Below, one piece after another: positions 25,341 to 36,090 of a stretch of DNA of 64,000 nucleotides. Under the pieces are notes generated by a model. The model did not search any database. It was not told the origin of the DNA and saw nothing but the letters and a program-made list of their open reading frames with translations. The position numbers were made by a program, and so were the translations under genes. The stretch is taken from contig NZ_JBOCEF010000007.1 of the NCBI RefSeq assembly GCF_050586345.1, positions 62,001 through 126,000 of the forward strand, in the 5' to 3' direction. Numbering within the stretch: the stretch's first letter is position 1; each line of letters starts with the position of its first letter. Source of the DNA: JBOCEF01 sp050586345 (lineage in GTDB: Bacteria; Pseudomonadota; Alphaproteobacteria; Rhodobacterales; Rhodobacteraceae).

Positions 25341-25973
25341 TCACGCCGCCGAGAGCAGCATCGGGATCATCGCGAAGACGCCGACCACCACCAGCGCCAC
25401 CAGCGCGGTGTAGACGAGGCCGAGCACGAAGCGCTTGCGGTCGGCCCGCATCGCGCCCCAGTCCTCGGCCGCGCGGTAGAACGACACCAGCACCCACAGC
25501 CCCGCCGCGGCGGCGAGGATGTCGAGCACGTCGCCCAGCACCGTCAGCCCGGCGAGGGCGGCGGGCAGCGCCAGCATCTCCTGCACCAGCATCACCGGCA
25601 GCATCACCAGCGCGAACCAGAACCACACCACCCGGTGCCCGCCATAGGAGAGCTTGCCGCCCATGGCCCGGATCGCGGCGCCGACAAGGGCCGAGATCCC
25701 GTACCACAGCAGCGGCGCGAGGGTGACGGAGGTGGCGAAGGCGATGCCCGGCATCGCCTCGCCGCCCATCCCCGGCAGCAGCATCTCGCCCGGGACCGCG
25801 ACCACGCCATGCACGGCGAGCGCGATCATCAGCCAGGCGAAAACCTGCGGCTCGGAAGGGTTTGCGTCCAGTTCTTCACGCACCGAACCACCCAGGTCGC
25901 CCCAGGCCCGCAGGGCCCGGGGGATCATCAGCGGCCGGCGCGCCCGCGCAGGATCGGCGGCGGCGTCGCTCAC
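25341..25973 (-). CDS. YIP1-family membrane protein (second of two)
   Basis: A 210-residue protein. A polar N-terminus (RALRAWGDLGGSVREELDANPSE) is followed by about five hydrophobic helices starting VFAWLMIALAVHGVV. It starts at GTG overlapping the sufD stop (GTGA), so it is translationally coupled to Fe-S scaffold synthesis. Size and topology match the neighbouring YIP1-like protein, but primary sequence similarity is low. Function unknown; a role in membrane organisation of the Fe-S machinery is speculation. Confidence 0.78.
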   Translation of the reverse strand: MSDAAADPARARRPLMIPRALRAWGDLGGSVREELDANPSEPQVFAWLMIALAVHGVVAVPGEMLLPGMGGEAMPGIAFATSVTLAPLLWYGISALVGAAIRAMGGKLSYGGHRVVWFWFALVMLPVMLVQEMLALPAALAGLTVLGDVLDILAAAAGLWVLVSFYRAAEDWGAMRADRKRFVLGLVYTALVALVVVGVFAMIPMLLSAA

Positions 25974-27295
25974 GCCTCGGCCTCCAGCGCCTCGACCAGC
26001 GCCTCGTCCACGCCCACGCCGCCGAGCGCCCAGTGGGCGATGCGGTCGCGCATGATGTCGGCGAGAGCCTCGTCCTCGATCTCCTCCAGCGCCTCGGCGA
26101 GGAAGGCGAGCACGATCATGCCCTGCGCGGCCTCGAGCGGCACCCCGCGCGAGCGCAGGTAGAACAGCGCCGTCTCGTCCGCCGCGCCGACGGTGGAGCC
26201 GTGGGAGCAGGCGACGTCGTCGGCATAGATCTCGAGCTCGGGCTTGGAGTCGAACTCGCCGTCTTCGGTCAGGAGGAGGGCCTGGGAGATCTGGTAGCCG
26301 TCGGTCTTCTGCGCGTCCTCGATCACGTGGATCTTGCCCTGGAACACGCCGCGGGCGCCGTTCTTGAGGACCTTCTTGTAGACCTGACGGCTCTCGCAGT
26401 TCACCGCGTCATGGGTGACGAAGACGGTGTCGTCATGGACCACGTCGCCGTCGATCAGGCAGGCGCCCGCGACATGCGCCAGCGCGTCGTCGCCATTGAG
26501 GCGGATGACATGCTCGTTGCGCGTCAGCTCGCCCTGGACCGAGAGCGTGAAGCTCTTGTACGCGCAGTCCTTTTCGAGGCGGGCGAAGACCGACGCGTTG
26601 GTCAGCCGGTCGTTCGCCGGACCCTGCGCGCGGACATGGTTGAAACCGGCGCCTTCGCCGAGGTCCACTTCCATGCAGGTGTTGGCGCGGGCGCCGGCGG
26701 CGCCCTGTTCGAGCACCGTCACCTTCGCGCCGGGCTCGACCCGGATCACGTGGTGGATCATCGCCTCGACCGCGGCGCCCGTGCGGCGCTGGTCGATCAG
26801 CACCGGGCGCGCGGCTTCGCCGACAGCCCGGATGCAAACACCTTCCCAGGCGGTCGCGGTGTTGAGCGCGGCAAGCGGGCGCGGGGTGCGGCCATGCTCG
26901 CCGCCCTCGATCACGCCGAACACCGAGGACGCCCAGTGGATATCCGCCGAGAGCGCGTCGGAGAGCAGCGAGATTTCCAGCCCCTCGACTTCAAGCGCAT
27001 CCGAAAGATCGGCCCGGAACACCCCGTCGACAAACACGAATCTCGCCGCATCCACGCCGTTGAACGCGTCCGATTCCAGCGCCGAGGCGGCCTCGGCCAG
27101 CGCGGTCAGCTTGGTGGGGTTGGTGTATTTCCAGTACTCGTCGCGGCGGCCCGGGGCGCCCATGGCGCGCAGGCGCGCGGCGGCCTCGGCGCGCGCCGCA
27201 TCGGCCCAGGCCGAGGCGGGCGCGGGGACGTGACGGGCGAGAAGCTCCTCCGCCAGCTCCTGCTTCGCGGCGGCCATTTTCGCGGGAACGGCCAT
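25970..27295 (-). CDS. sufD: Fe-S cluster scaffold subunit SufD
   Basis: 441 residues. The N-terminus contains RDEYWKYTNPTKL, and the beta-helix core carries the SufD/SufB family run SCESRQVYKKVL...GVFQGKIHV. The C-terminal CSHGSTVGAADETALFYLRSRGV holds the conserved cysteine/histidine. It forms SufBC2D with SufB and SufC. ATG 27295 is favoured since GGAGG is 7 bases before it; the GTG overlapping the sufC stop would sit one base after that site. The second YIP1 gene overlaps its end. Confidence 0.93.
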   Translation of the reverse strand: MAVPAKMAAAKQELAEELLARHVPAPASAWADAARAEAAARLRAMGAPGRRDEYWKYTNPTKLTALAEAASALESDAFNGVDAARFVFVDGVFRADLSDALEVEGLEISLLSDALSADIHWASSVFGVIEGGEHGRTPRPLAALNTATAWEGVCIRAVGEAARPVLIDQRRTGAAVEAMIHHVIRVEPGAKVTVLEQGAAGARANTCMEVDLGEGAGFNHVRAQGPANDRLTNASVFARLEKDCAYKSFTLSVQGELTRNEHVIRLNGDDALAHVAGACLIDGDVVHDDTVFVTHDAVNCESRQVYKKVLKNGARGVFQGKIHVIEDAQKTDGYQISQALLLTEDGEFDSKPELEIYADDVACSHGSTVGAADETALFYLRSRGVPLEAAQGMIVLAFLAEALEEIEDEALADIMRDRIAHWALGGVGVDEALVEALEAEA

Positions 27296-27297
27296 GC

Positions 27298-28050
<753 letters not shown>

Positions 28051-28143
28051 GTCGCATCCTTGGATCTGCCCCGCGCCGGGCGCGGGTGATGTCACGGGTT
28101 GGGGCAATACGCCCCGTGTTCTCAGCCCCTTGCGGGGCGTTGT

Positions 28144-28473
28144 TCAGATATCGGGCGAGGTGCTGACCGCGGTCCCGGAGACCGAGACCATCATCATGGA
28201 GCCGTCGCCCCCGACCACCTCGTAGTCGATGTCGATGCCCACCACGGCGTCGCCGCCAAGCGCGCGGGCCTGGTCCTCGATCTCGCCGAAGGCCTCGATC
28301 CGGGCGGCCTTGAAGCTGCCCTCGAAGGCGCTCGCCCGGCCGCCGATGATGTCGGTGATGCCGGCGAAGAAGTCCTTCACGATGTTCGCGCCCATGATCG
28401 CCTCGCCCACGACCACGCCGTGATAGGCGGTGATCCTGCGGCCCTGGAGGCTGTCGGTGGTGGTCATGATCAT
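28144..28473 (-). CDS. ybjQ: YbjQ-family (UPF0145) protein inside the suf cluster
   Basis: A 109-residue protein. The family opening is seen as MTTTDSLQGRRITAYHGVVVGEAIMGAN, with GGDAVVGIDIDYE and a C-terminal VSVSGTAV strand. The fold is a pentameric/decameric dodecin-like assembly once called putative heavy-metal-binding, and its function is unknown. GGAGGG stands 8 bases before the ATG and overlaps the end of the upstream membrane protein gene. Its place between sufB and sufC suggests co-expression with Fe-S assembly. Confidence 0.88.
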   Translation of the reverse strand: MIMTTTDSLQGRRITAYHGVVVGEAIMGANIVKDFFAGITDIIGGRASAFEGSFKAARIEAFGEIEDQARALGGDAVVGIDIDYEVVGGDGSMMMVSVSGTAVSTSPDI

Positions 28474-28489
28474 CACGGGAACCCTCCGG

Positions 28490-29011
28490 TCAGATGAAGA
28501 TGAATGCGAGGGGGCCGAGCCAGCCGACCGCCACGATGGCGAGGACCGCCCCCAGGAAATAGAGCCAGACCGCCGCCCACCGCCACTTGTAGAGGAAGCG
28601 GCCGACCAGCAGCAGGATCGGCGTGAACGCCAGGCACAGCAGCGGCACGCCGATGGCGAAGAGCGCGGCCTCGGGCCCGTTCGGGTCCTCGGCCATCTCC
28701 ACCATCCGCAGGATGACGTCGACATCATCCGGCCCCGCGCCGTCGTCGCGCGCCGCCGAAAGCCCCGCCATCACCGCGCCGGTGGAAACGGCGCCGAGGC
28801 CGATCCCCCACCGGTTCGCCGCCTTGGCGCCCCGGTAGGTGTCGTGGAGTTCGCCGTAGCGTTCCTTGCGGAAGCCCTTGGACGACTTGTCCTTCTTGAA
28901 GTCGGACAGATCGTAGGGATCCTCGGCCTTCGCCGGACCCTCGGCCGCCCGCTCCTCGGCGGCGCGGGCCTGGATCCGGGCCAGGCGATCCTTGAAATCG
29001 TCGTCCGACAT
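28490..29011 (-). CDS. Hypothetical membrane protein between sufB and ybjQ
   Basis: 173 residues. The first 65 are charged and probably cytoplasmic (MSDDDFKDRLARIQARAAEERAA-type helix, then DPYDLSDFKKDKSSKGFRKERYGE, parts quoted). Three hydrophobic segments follow: one near residues 70-85, then a pair from GPEAALFAIGVPLLCLAF to the C-terminus. No family recognised. It is on the same strand as sufB (44-base gap) and upstream of ybjQ, so it is part of the suf transcript. Confidence 0.75.
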   Translation of the reverse strand: MSDDDFKDRLARIQARAAEERAAEGPAKAEDPYDLSDFKKDKSSKGFRKERYGELHDTYRGAKAANRWGIGLGAVSTGAVMAGLSAARDDGAGPDDVDVILRMVEMAEDPNGPEAALFAIGVPLLCLAFTPILLLVGRFLYKWRWAAVWLYFLGAVLAIVAVGWLGPLAFIFI

Positions 29012-29055
29012 GTCCCTCGGCGCCTCCGATCCCTGCGGCGATCCCGGTCAGCCGG

Positions 29056-30573
<1,518 letters not shown>

Positions 30574-30640
30574 GTGGGTCTCCTTAGCCTGTGCGCTGGC
30601 GTCACGGGGCGCCGCGCAGATCAGTTGATTTGTCAGTCGC

Positions 30641-31708
30641 TTACGCCGCAGTCTTCGCGCGGCGCTTGAATTCCGAAAGCCAGGCGGCGGCGAAGCGGGA
30701 CATGTCCGCCCCCGTCACCCCCGGCCCGATCGACACCCGCAGCGCGCAGGCGCCGAGGCCGGGCTCCACGCCCATGGCCGAGAGCGCCCCGATGGGCCGC
30801 GCCTTGCCCGAGGAGCACGCCGCCCCGGCCGAGACGGCGAAGCCCGCGAGGTCCATCTGCATCACCTGCGTCTCGCCCCGCCAGCCGGGGGCCAGCAGCA
30901 GCGTGGTGTTGGGCAGGCGCTCCGCCCCGCGGCCCACGATGGATACGCCCGGGGCCTCGGAAAGGATCATCTCCTCGAAGGCGTCGCGCACGGCGCGCAC
31001 CTCCTCCCAGGCGCCGGAGGCGAGGTCGCGCGCGGCGGCCTCGGCGGCGGCGCCCATCCCGGCGATGCCGGCGAGGTTCTCGGTGCCGGATCGCCGGCCC
31101 ATCTCCTGCCCGCCGCCGGGCATGGAGAGGTGCACGCCCGCGCGCAGGATCAGCGCGCCGACGCCCTTGGGGCCGCCGAACTTGTGGCCCGAGACGACGG
31201 CGCTGTCCTGGACGCGGCCGTCGAAGGCGAAGGGGATGCGGCCCGCGGCCTGGGTCGCGTCGCAGAAGAACACCGGCTTCTCGGGCGTCACCGCCTGCAG
31301 CACCCCGGTTTCGGAGTTCGCGGCCTGGAGCGCGACGCGGCCGCGTTCGGCCCCGCGGATGGCGCGGCCCTCGGCGTCCACCGCCAGCATCTCGGTGCCC
31401 GTCAGGCGGCCCAGGTGGGCGGCGACGGCGGGGTGCTCGAGCCCCGCGCCGATCAGGTCCGGGATGTCCGAGAGGCGCAGCGCCGCGGCCTCGGTGGCGC
31501 CGGAGGTGAAGATCACCTCCGCGGGCGCGCAGCCGACGAGGGCCGCGACCTGCTCGCGCGCCGTCTCGACCAGCGCGCGGGCGCGCCGCCCCTCGGCATG
31601 GACCGAGGAGGGGTTGCCGAGCACATCGAGCGCCGCGACCGCGGCGGCCCGCGCCTCGGGGCGCAGGGGCGCGCTGGCGTTCCAGTCGAGATAGAGCCGA
31701 CCCGTCAC
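30641..31708 (-). CDS. iscS: IscS/NifS-type group I cysteine desulfurase
   Basis: A 355-residue PLP enzyme, shorter than typical IscS (about 404). It begins at GTG overlapping the iscR stop (GTGA) and reads GRLYLDWNASAPLRPEA. PLP lysine is in VVSGHKFGGPKGVG. The nucleophilic cysteine is in the group I loop SAGAACSSGKARPIG. It donates sulfur to SufB or other acceptors. A second desulfurase, SufS, ends the same locus. The gene symbol follows the usual naming in alphaproteobacterial suf operons; NifS-like naming is equally acceptable. Confidence 0.92.
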   Translation of the reverse strand: MTGRLYLDWNASAPLRPEARAAAVAALDVLGNPSSVHAEGRRARALVETAREQVAALVGCAPAEVIFTSGATEAAALRLSDIPDLIGAGLEHPAVAAHLGRLTGTEMLAVDAEGRAIRGAERGRVALQAANSETGVLQAVTPEKPVFFCDATQAAGRIPFAFDGRVQDSAVVSGHKFGGPKGVGALILRAGVHLSMPGGGQEMGRRSGTENLAGIAGMGAAAEAAARDLASGAWEEVRAVRDAFEEMILSEAPGVSIVGRGAERLPNTTLLLAPGWRGETQVMQMDLAGFAVSAGAACSSGKARPIGALSAMGVEPGLGACALRVSIGPGVTGADMSRFAAAWLSEFKRRAKTAA

Positions 31709-32211
31709 GGCGTGCGCTCCAGGTCCGCCTCGTCCTCCGCCTCGAGCAGCGAGGAGAAATCGGGCACCGCCGGGCACGGCTGCATCTTGTCGGCCACGAC
31801 GTCGGCCAGCGTGGTGCGGGCCAGGAACACGTGGACATGGGCCGAGAGCTGCTCCCACAGGTTGTGCGTCAGGCACCCGGCGCGGCTGCCGCCGCAGCCC
31901 TGGCCGATTCGCCCGTCGCAGCCCATGGCGTTCAGGCGCTCGTCCACCGCGCTCATCACCTCGGCGATGGAGATCTGCCCGGCGGGACGCGCCAGCCGGT
32001 AGCCGCCGCCGGGTCCGCGCACGCTGTCCACCAGCCCCGCGCGGCGCAGGCGGACGAAGAGCTGTTCGAGATAGGAGAGCGAGATGTTCTGCCGCTCGGA
32101 AATTTCCGAAAGCGAAACAAGGAGATCGCCCTGCCCGCCCGCCGCCGCGCCCTGCAGCGCGATGTCCGAGAGCGCGGTGACGGCGTAGCGGCCCTTGGTG
32201 CTCAGCTTCAT
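31705..32211 (-). CDS. iscR: Rrf2-family Fe-S-dependent regulator IscR
   Basis: A 168-residue winged helix: MKLSTKGRYAVTALSDIA, then the recognition region ISERQNISLSYLEQLFVRLRRAGLVDS and wing RGPGGGYRLAR. Three cysteines in GCDGRIGQGCGGSRAGC near residues 93-110 provide Fe-S ligands. In the family it represses the suf/isc operon when it holds a cluster. ATG 32211 is the family start. It is first in the minus-strand operon and a candidate promoter with an Irr-like box lies about 160 bases upstream. Confidence 0.92.
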   Translation of the reverse strand: MKLSTKGRYAVTALSDIALQGAAAGGQGDLLVSLSEISERQNISLSYLEQLFVRLRRAGLVDSVRGPGGGYRLARPAGQISIAEVMSAVDERLNAMGCDGRIGQGCGGSRAGCLTHNLWEQLSAHVHVFLARTTLADVVADKMQPCPAVPDFSSLLEAEDEADLERTP

Positions 32212-32364
32212 CGCGACCTCCGACTTCCGGCGTTGCGCGGGCCGCCCGGGGCCCCGCGGCGCGCGCATCCCGCGCACGCGTGCACATTCATACCGGCCGT
32301 CACAGTTGACGGACGCCCGGCCCTCGCTTACCTGCGCTGGGCGGCAGCTGCGCCGCCCGGCCTG

Positions 32365-32402
32365 TTTGGAACTGTTCTAAGTTACCCGACCAAACCAGTC
32401 AA
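32365..32402 (-). promoter_or_regulatory. iscR promoter with an Irr/ICE-like box
   Basis: On the minus strand TTGACT (32402-32397), 17 bases, TAGAAC (32379-32374). On the plus strand TTTGGAACTGTTCTAAG (32365-32381) covers the -10. It fits the ICE-type pattern TTTAGAA-N3-TTCTAAA at all but two positions; that consensus is from memory. Such a site would let the iron regulator Irr act on the isc/suf operon. The predicted 5' leader is about 155 bases. Confidence 0.5.
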
Positions 32403-32410
32403 GCAATCCC

Positions 32411-32423
32411 GGAAACCGTTTCC
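32411..32423. promoter_or_regulatory. GGAAAC-N-GTTTCC palindrome, copy 1
   Basis: A 13-base perfect dyad with a single central base, 9 bases beyond the iscR -35 and 68 bases before the hydrolase start. An almost identical element (GGGAAAC-T-GTTTCCC) lies at 62025-62039. Confidence 0.45.
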
Positions 32424-32490
32424 CGGGAGGCCGCCGCAGCCCCCAGACCGCATGGGGACAGCCGCCAATGCAAGAAGGAGACGCGCGCGC

Positions 32491-33147
32491 ATGCCCGAGG
32501 TGATCTTTCCCGGCCCCGACGGACGGCTCGAGGGCCGCTACCACCCGCAGAAGGCCAAGGACGCCCCCGTCGCGCTGATCCTGCATCCGCACCCGCAGTT
32601 CGGCGGGACGATGAACAACAAGGTCGTCTACAACCTGCACTACGCCTTCCACCGGCTGGGCTTTTCCGTGCTGCGGTTCAACTTCCGCGGCGTGGGGCGC
32701 AGCCAGGGCGAGTTCGACCAGGGCATCGGCGAGCTGTCGGACGCGGCCGCCGCGCTTGACCACCTGCAGGCGATGAACCCGAACGCCAAGACCACCTGGG
32801 TGGCCGGCTTCAGCTTCGGCGCCTGGATCGGGATGCAGCTGCTGATGCGCCGCCCCGAGATCTCGGGCTTCGTGTCGGTGGCGCCGCCGGCGAACATGTA
32901 CGATTTCAGCTTCCTCGCGCCCTGCCCCTCCTCGGGGATCATCGTCAACGGCGCCGCGGACCGCGTCGCCCCGGCGGCGGACGTGCAGAAGCTGGTCGAC
33001 AAGCTGCACCAGCAGAAGGGCATCACCATCACCCACGAGGTGATGCCGGGCGCGAGCCATTTCTTCGAGAAGCAGCTCGAGGAGATGATCTCCATGGTCG
33101 AGGGTTACGTAAAGACCCGCATGGACGACGAATACCCGGCGCTCTGA
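32491..33147 (+). CDS. Alpha/beta-hydrolase of the dienelactone-hydrolase-like 'YP' class
   Basis: A 218-residue alpha/beta-hydrolase. N-terminal MPEVIFPGPDGRLEGRYHP is followed by HPHPQFGGTMNNKVV (oxyanion region), the nucleophile elbow GFSFGAW with Ser near residue 110, the acid region NGAADRVAP, and catalytic His in GASHFFEKQ. Substrate unknown; this conserved family commonly sits opposite isc/suf operons in this group. AAGGAG is about 11 bases before the ATG, rather far. A weak plus-strand TTGACG promoter element at 32306 can be drawn. Confidence 0.85.
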   Translation: MPEVIFPGPDGRLEGRYHPQKAKDAPVALILHPHPQFGGTMNNKVVYNLHYAFHRLGFSVLRFNFRGVGRSQGEFDQGIGELSDAAAALDHLQAMNPNAKTTWVAGFSFGAWIGMQLLMRRPEISGFVSVAPPANMYDFSFLAPCPSSGIIVNGAADRVAPAADVQKLVDKLHQQKGITITHEVMPGASHFFEKQLEEMISMVEGYVKTRMDDEYPAL

Positions 33148-33166
33148 GCGCCGGGGGTCGAGAGGG

Positions 33167-33196
33167 GAAAGGGCGGTCCGGTCGGGCCGCCCTTTC
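33167..33196 (+). terminator. Terminator after the hydrolase gene
   Basis: GAAAGGGCGG (33167-33176) and CCGCCCTTTC (33187-33196) form a 10-bp stem; CGCGTTT follows. Confidence 0.65.
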
Positions 33197-33223
33197 GCGT
33201 TTCACGAAGCGGAGGGCGCGCGG

Positions 33224-33490
33224 ATGGTCGCGGCATTGGGACTGATCGTCATCGGGTGTTTCTACGCCCTGGGCCTCGTGATCGGGCGGGCGCTGGGGGC
33301 GCGGCGGCTGCGCTGGTCGCTGGGCTTCGGCCTCGGGGTTCCGGCGCTGGGCTTCGCGGCGATGGCCCTCGGGCTGTGGCAGGGCGAGATCGTGCTGGCG
33401 GTGTTCATGGCGCTGGCGATGGTGGTCGCGCCGCTCGGCCTCGGCCTCGCCTGCGGCGGCGCGCTGGCCTGGCGGCGCGCGGCGCGGTAG
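33224..33490 (+). CDS. Small three-helix membrane protein
   Basis: 88 residues forming three hydrophobic segments (about 2-22, 31-52, 55-80) separated by GARRLRW-type basic turns, ending in WRRAAR. GGAGGG is 7-10 bases before the ATG. It is convergent with anmK. No family recognised. Confidence 0.65.
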   Translation: MVAALGLIVIGCFYALGLVIGRALGARRLRWSLGFGLGVPALGFAAMALGLWQGEIVLAVFMALAMVVAPLGLGLACGGALAWRRAAR

Positions 33491-33514
33491 CGCGCGGCCA
33501 GGCAGCGCAGGCGG

Positions 33515-34675
33515 TCAGGGCCGGGCGAGCCGCCCCCCCGGCGTCGGCCCCGCAACGCCCGTCGTTCCCGGCGCCGAGAGCGGCAGGCCCCGCACCACCC
33601 GCGCGGCGAGCCAGGCGAAGCACTGCGCCTCGAGCATGTCGCCGTCGAGCCCCGCCTCTTCCACCGCCTGCACCGGGGCCTCGACGCGCTCGGCCAGCAT
33701 CGCCATCAGCGCAGCGTTCCGCCGCCCCCCGCCGCAGACCAGCCAGCGCGAGACGGGGGCGGGGAAATGGTCCTGCGCCGCCGCCGCCATGCGGGCGGAA
33801 AGCGCGGTGAGGGTTGCGGCGCCGTCTTCCAGCGACAGCCCCTCGGCCGATGCGGCGGCCTGGGCGAAATCGTTGCGGTCGAGGGATTTGGGCGGGCGGC
33901 GCCCGAGATAGGCGCGCACGGAATTGGCCTTGAACACCCCCTCGTGCACCTTGCCCGCGGCGGCGTGGCGGCCGTCCGGGTCGTGCGGCAGCCCGGCCTG
34001 GCGGCGCATCCAGTCATCCACCGGCGCGTTGGCGGGGCCGGTGTCGAAGGCCAGCAGCGCGCCCGGCGCCTCGGGGCCATCCGCCTGCGGATCCGCCCAG
34101 GTGACGTTGCCCACCCCGCCGAGGTTGAGGAACGCCACCGGCCCCGGCGCGCCGATCCTGCGCGCCAGCGCCCAGTGGAAGAACGGCGCCAGCGGCGCGC
34201 CCTGCCCGCCCGCCGTCATGTCGGCCGAGCGAAAATCCCAGGCCACGGGTCGGCGCAGCGCCTTCGCCAGCGCGGCGCCGTCCCCGAGCTGCCAGGTCCA
34301 GCCCTCATCCGGCGCGTGCGCCACCGTCTGGCCGTGATAGCCCACAAGGGCCGCATCGGGCGCGGCCGGGGCGGCCAGAAGCGCGGCGCAGGCGGCGGCA
34401 TGGGCGGCGTCGACCTCTGCGCCCGCCGCGGCGACCAGCGCAGGGTCGCCCCCGGCGCGCAGGCGCAAGCCGTCCGCGTGGACGGAGCGGGCGGCGGCCA
34501 TGGAGCCCTTGGGGTAAGCGGAGAACAGCGACGGGCCGAAGCCCGTGATCTCCTCGCCATCCGTCAGCACCAGGGCGGCGTCCACGCCGTCCATCGCGGT
34601 GCCGGACATCAGCCCGAGGCACCAGTCCGGGCCGCTCTCGAACGCCTCGCGCAAAGCCTCCGTCACGCCTTCCAT
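33515..34675 (-). CDS. anmK: Anhydro-N-acetylmuramic acid kinase
   Basis: 386 residues. The family opening GLMSGTAMDGVDAAL is near residue 20, the phosphate region GYHGQTVAHAPD follows, and FLNLGGVGNVTW and AFDTGPANAPVDDW are diagnostic. The enzyme phosphorylates and opens anhMurNAc during cell-wall recycling. ATG 34675 has GGAAGG nearby; the longer frame from 34741 is less likely. It is divergent from tyrS, a conserved arrangement in related bacteria from memory. Confidence 0.94.
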   Translation of the reverse strand: MEGVTEALREAFESGPDWCLGLMSGTAMDGVDAALVLTDGEEITGFGPSLFSAYPKGSMAAARSVHADGLRLRAGGDPALVAAAGAEVDAAHAAACAALLAAPAAPDAALVGYHGQTVAHAPDEGWTWQLGDGAALAKALRRPVAWDFRSADMTAGGQGAPLAPFFHWALARRIGAPGPVAFLNLGGVGNVTWADPQADGPEAPGALLAFDTGPANAPVDDWMRRQAGLPHDPDGRHAAAGKVHEGVFKANSVRAYLGRRPPKSLDRNDFAQAAASAEGLSLEDGAATLTALSARMAAAAQDHFPAPVSRWLVCGGGRRNAALMAMLAERVEAPVQAVEEAGLDGDMLEAQCFAWLAARVVRGLPLSAPGTTGVAGPTPGGRLARP

Positions 34676-34752
34676 AGCGCCTTCCCCTTGCGTCTTGGCC
34701 CCGCACGGGGCATTCACGCCCCCGGCCGACATCGCCCTCAAGGACTCCGGAC

Positions 34753-36006
34753 ATGACCTACACGCCGAAATCCGAATTCCTCGCCACCGTGATCGCGCGC
34801 GGATTCTACAATGACTGCACCGATCTGGAAGGCCTCGACCAGGCCCTGCTGAGCGGGGTCGTCCCGGGCTATATCGGCTATGACGCCACGGCGAAATCCC
34901 TTCATGTCGGGCACCTGCTCAACATCATGATGCTGCGCTGGCTGCAGAAGACCGGGCACCAGCCGATCACCCTGATGGGCGGCGGCACCACCAAGGTCGG
35001 GGACCCGTCCTTCCGCTCGGACGAGCGGCCGCTGCTGACCCCCGACGCCATCGACGCCAACATCGCGTCGATGAAGCAGGTCTTCGCGCGCTACCTCGAC
35101 TATGGCGAGGGCGACAACGGCGCGCTGATGCTCAACAACGCCGAGTGGCTGGACCATCTCAACTACCTCGAGTTCCTGCGCGACATCGGCCGGCATTTCA
35201 GCGTCAACCGGATGCTGTCGTTTGAATCGGTGAAATCGCGCCTCGACCGCGACCAGTCGCTGAGCTTCCTCGAGTTCAACTACATGATCCTGCAGGCCTA
35301 TGACTTCATGGAGCAGAACCGCCGCTATGGCTGCGTGCTGCAGATGGGCGGCTCGGACCAGTGGGGGAACATCGTCAACGGGGTCGAGCTGACGCGCCGC
35401 GTCGACGGGAACAAGGTCTGGGGCCTGACCACGCCGCTGCTGACCACCTCGGACGGCAAGAAGATGGGCAAATCGCAGGGCGGCGCGATGTGGCTGAACG
35501 CCGACATGCTCTCGCCCTATGACTTCTGGCAGTTCTGGCGCAACACCACCGACGCCGACACCGGCAAGTTCCTGAAGCTCTATACCGAGCTTCCGGTGGA
35601 GGAATGCGACCGGCTCGGCGCCCTCGGCGGCTCCGAGATCAACGAGGCGAAGATCATCCTGGCCGACGAGGTCACCGCGATGCTGCACGGGCGCGAGGCG
35701 GCGGAAGCGGCCAAGCGGACGGCGCGCGAGGTGTTCGAGCAGGGCGGCGCCGGGGGCGACCTGCCGCGGCTGGAGCTGGCCGCGGGGGATCTCGCCGATG
35801 GCGGGATTTCGTTCGCGCAGCTGCTGGTGCGCGCGGGGCTGGCCCCGTCGGGCAAGGAGGCCAAGCGCATCATCCAGGGCGGCGGCGCCAAGGCGGGGGA
35901 CGAGGCGATCACCGATCCGGGCCGCATGTTCACCGAGGCTGATTTCGCCGGGGGGCTGAAGCTGTCCTCGGGCAAGAAGAAGCACGCCATCGCCGAGCTG
36001 GGCTGA
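34753..36006 (+). CDS. tyrS: Tyrosyl-tRNA synthetase
   Basis: A 417-residue class I synthetase. HIGH-type motif HVGH at residues 51-54, KMGKS at 237-241. The tyrosine pocket is visible as YMILQAYDF and QMGGSDQWGN. The C-terminal region with LLVRAGLAPSGKEAKRIIQGGG is an S4-like RNA-binding domain. Length is standard. The start is 77 bases from the anmK start, divergently. Confidence 0.97.
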   Translation: MTYTPKSEFLATVIARGFYNDCTDLEGLDQALLSGVVPGYIGYDATAKSLHVGHLLNIMMLRWLQKTGHQPITLMGGGTTKVGDPSFRSDERPLLTPDAIDANIASMKQVFARYLDYGEGDNGALMLNNAEWLDHLNYLEFLRDIGRHFSVNRMLSFESVKSRLDRDQSLSFLEFNYMILQAYDFMEQNRRYGCVLQMGGSDQWGNIVNGVELTRRVDGNKVWGLTTPLLTTSDGKKMGKSQGGAMWLNADMLSPYDFWQFWRNTTDADTGKFLKLYTELPVEECDRLGALGGSEINEAKIILADEVTAMLHGREAAEAAKRTAREVFEQGGAGGDLPRLELAAGDLADGGISFAQLLVRAGLAPSGKEAKRIIQGGGAKAGDEAITDPGRMFTEADFAGGLKLSSGKKKHAIAELG

Positions 36007-36027
36007 CCTGCCCGAAGCGAGTGACGG

Positions 36028-36063
36028 ACAACGCCCGCGCCGGGGGACCGGCGCGGGCGTTGT
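36028..36063. terminator. Strong bidirectional hairpin after tyrS
   Basis: A perfect 16-bp stem (36028-36043 with 36048-36063) has loop GGGA. It serves tyrS and the convergent AsmA-like gene. T-tracts are weak (CGCGTT). Confidence 0.75.
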
Positions 36064-36090
36064 CGCGTTCGGCGCGGCGCCCGGCGCCCC

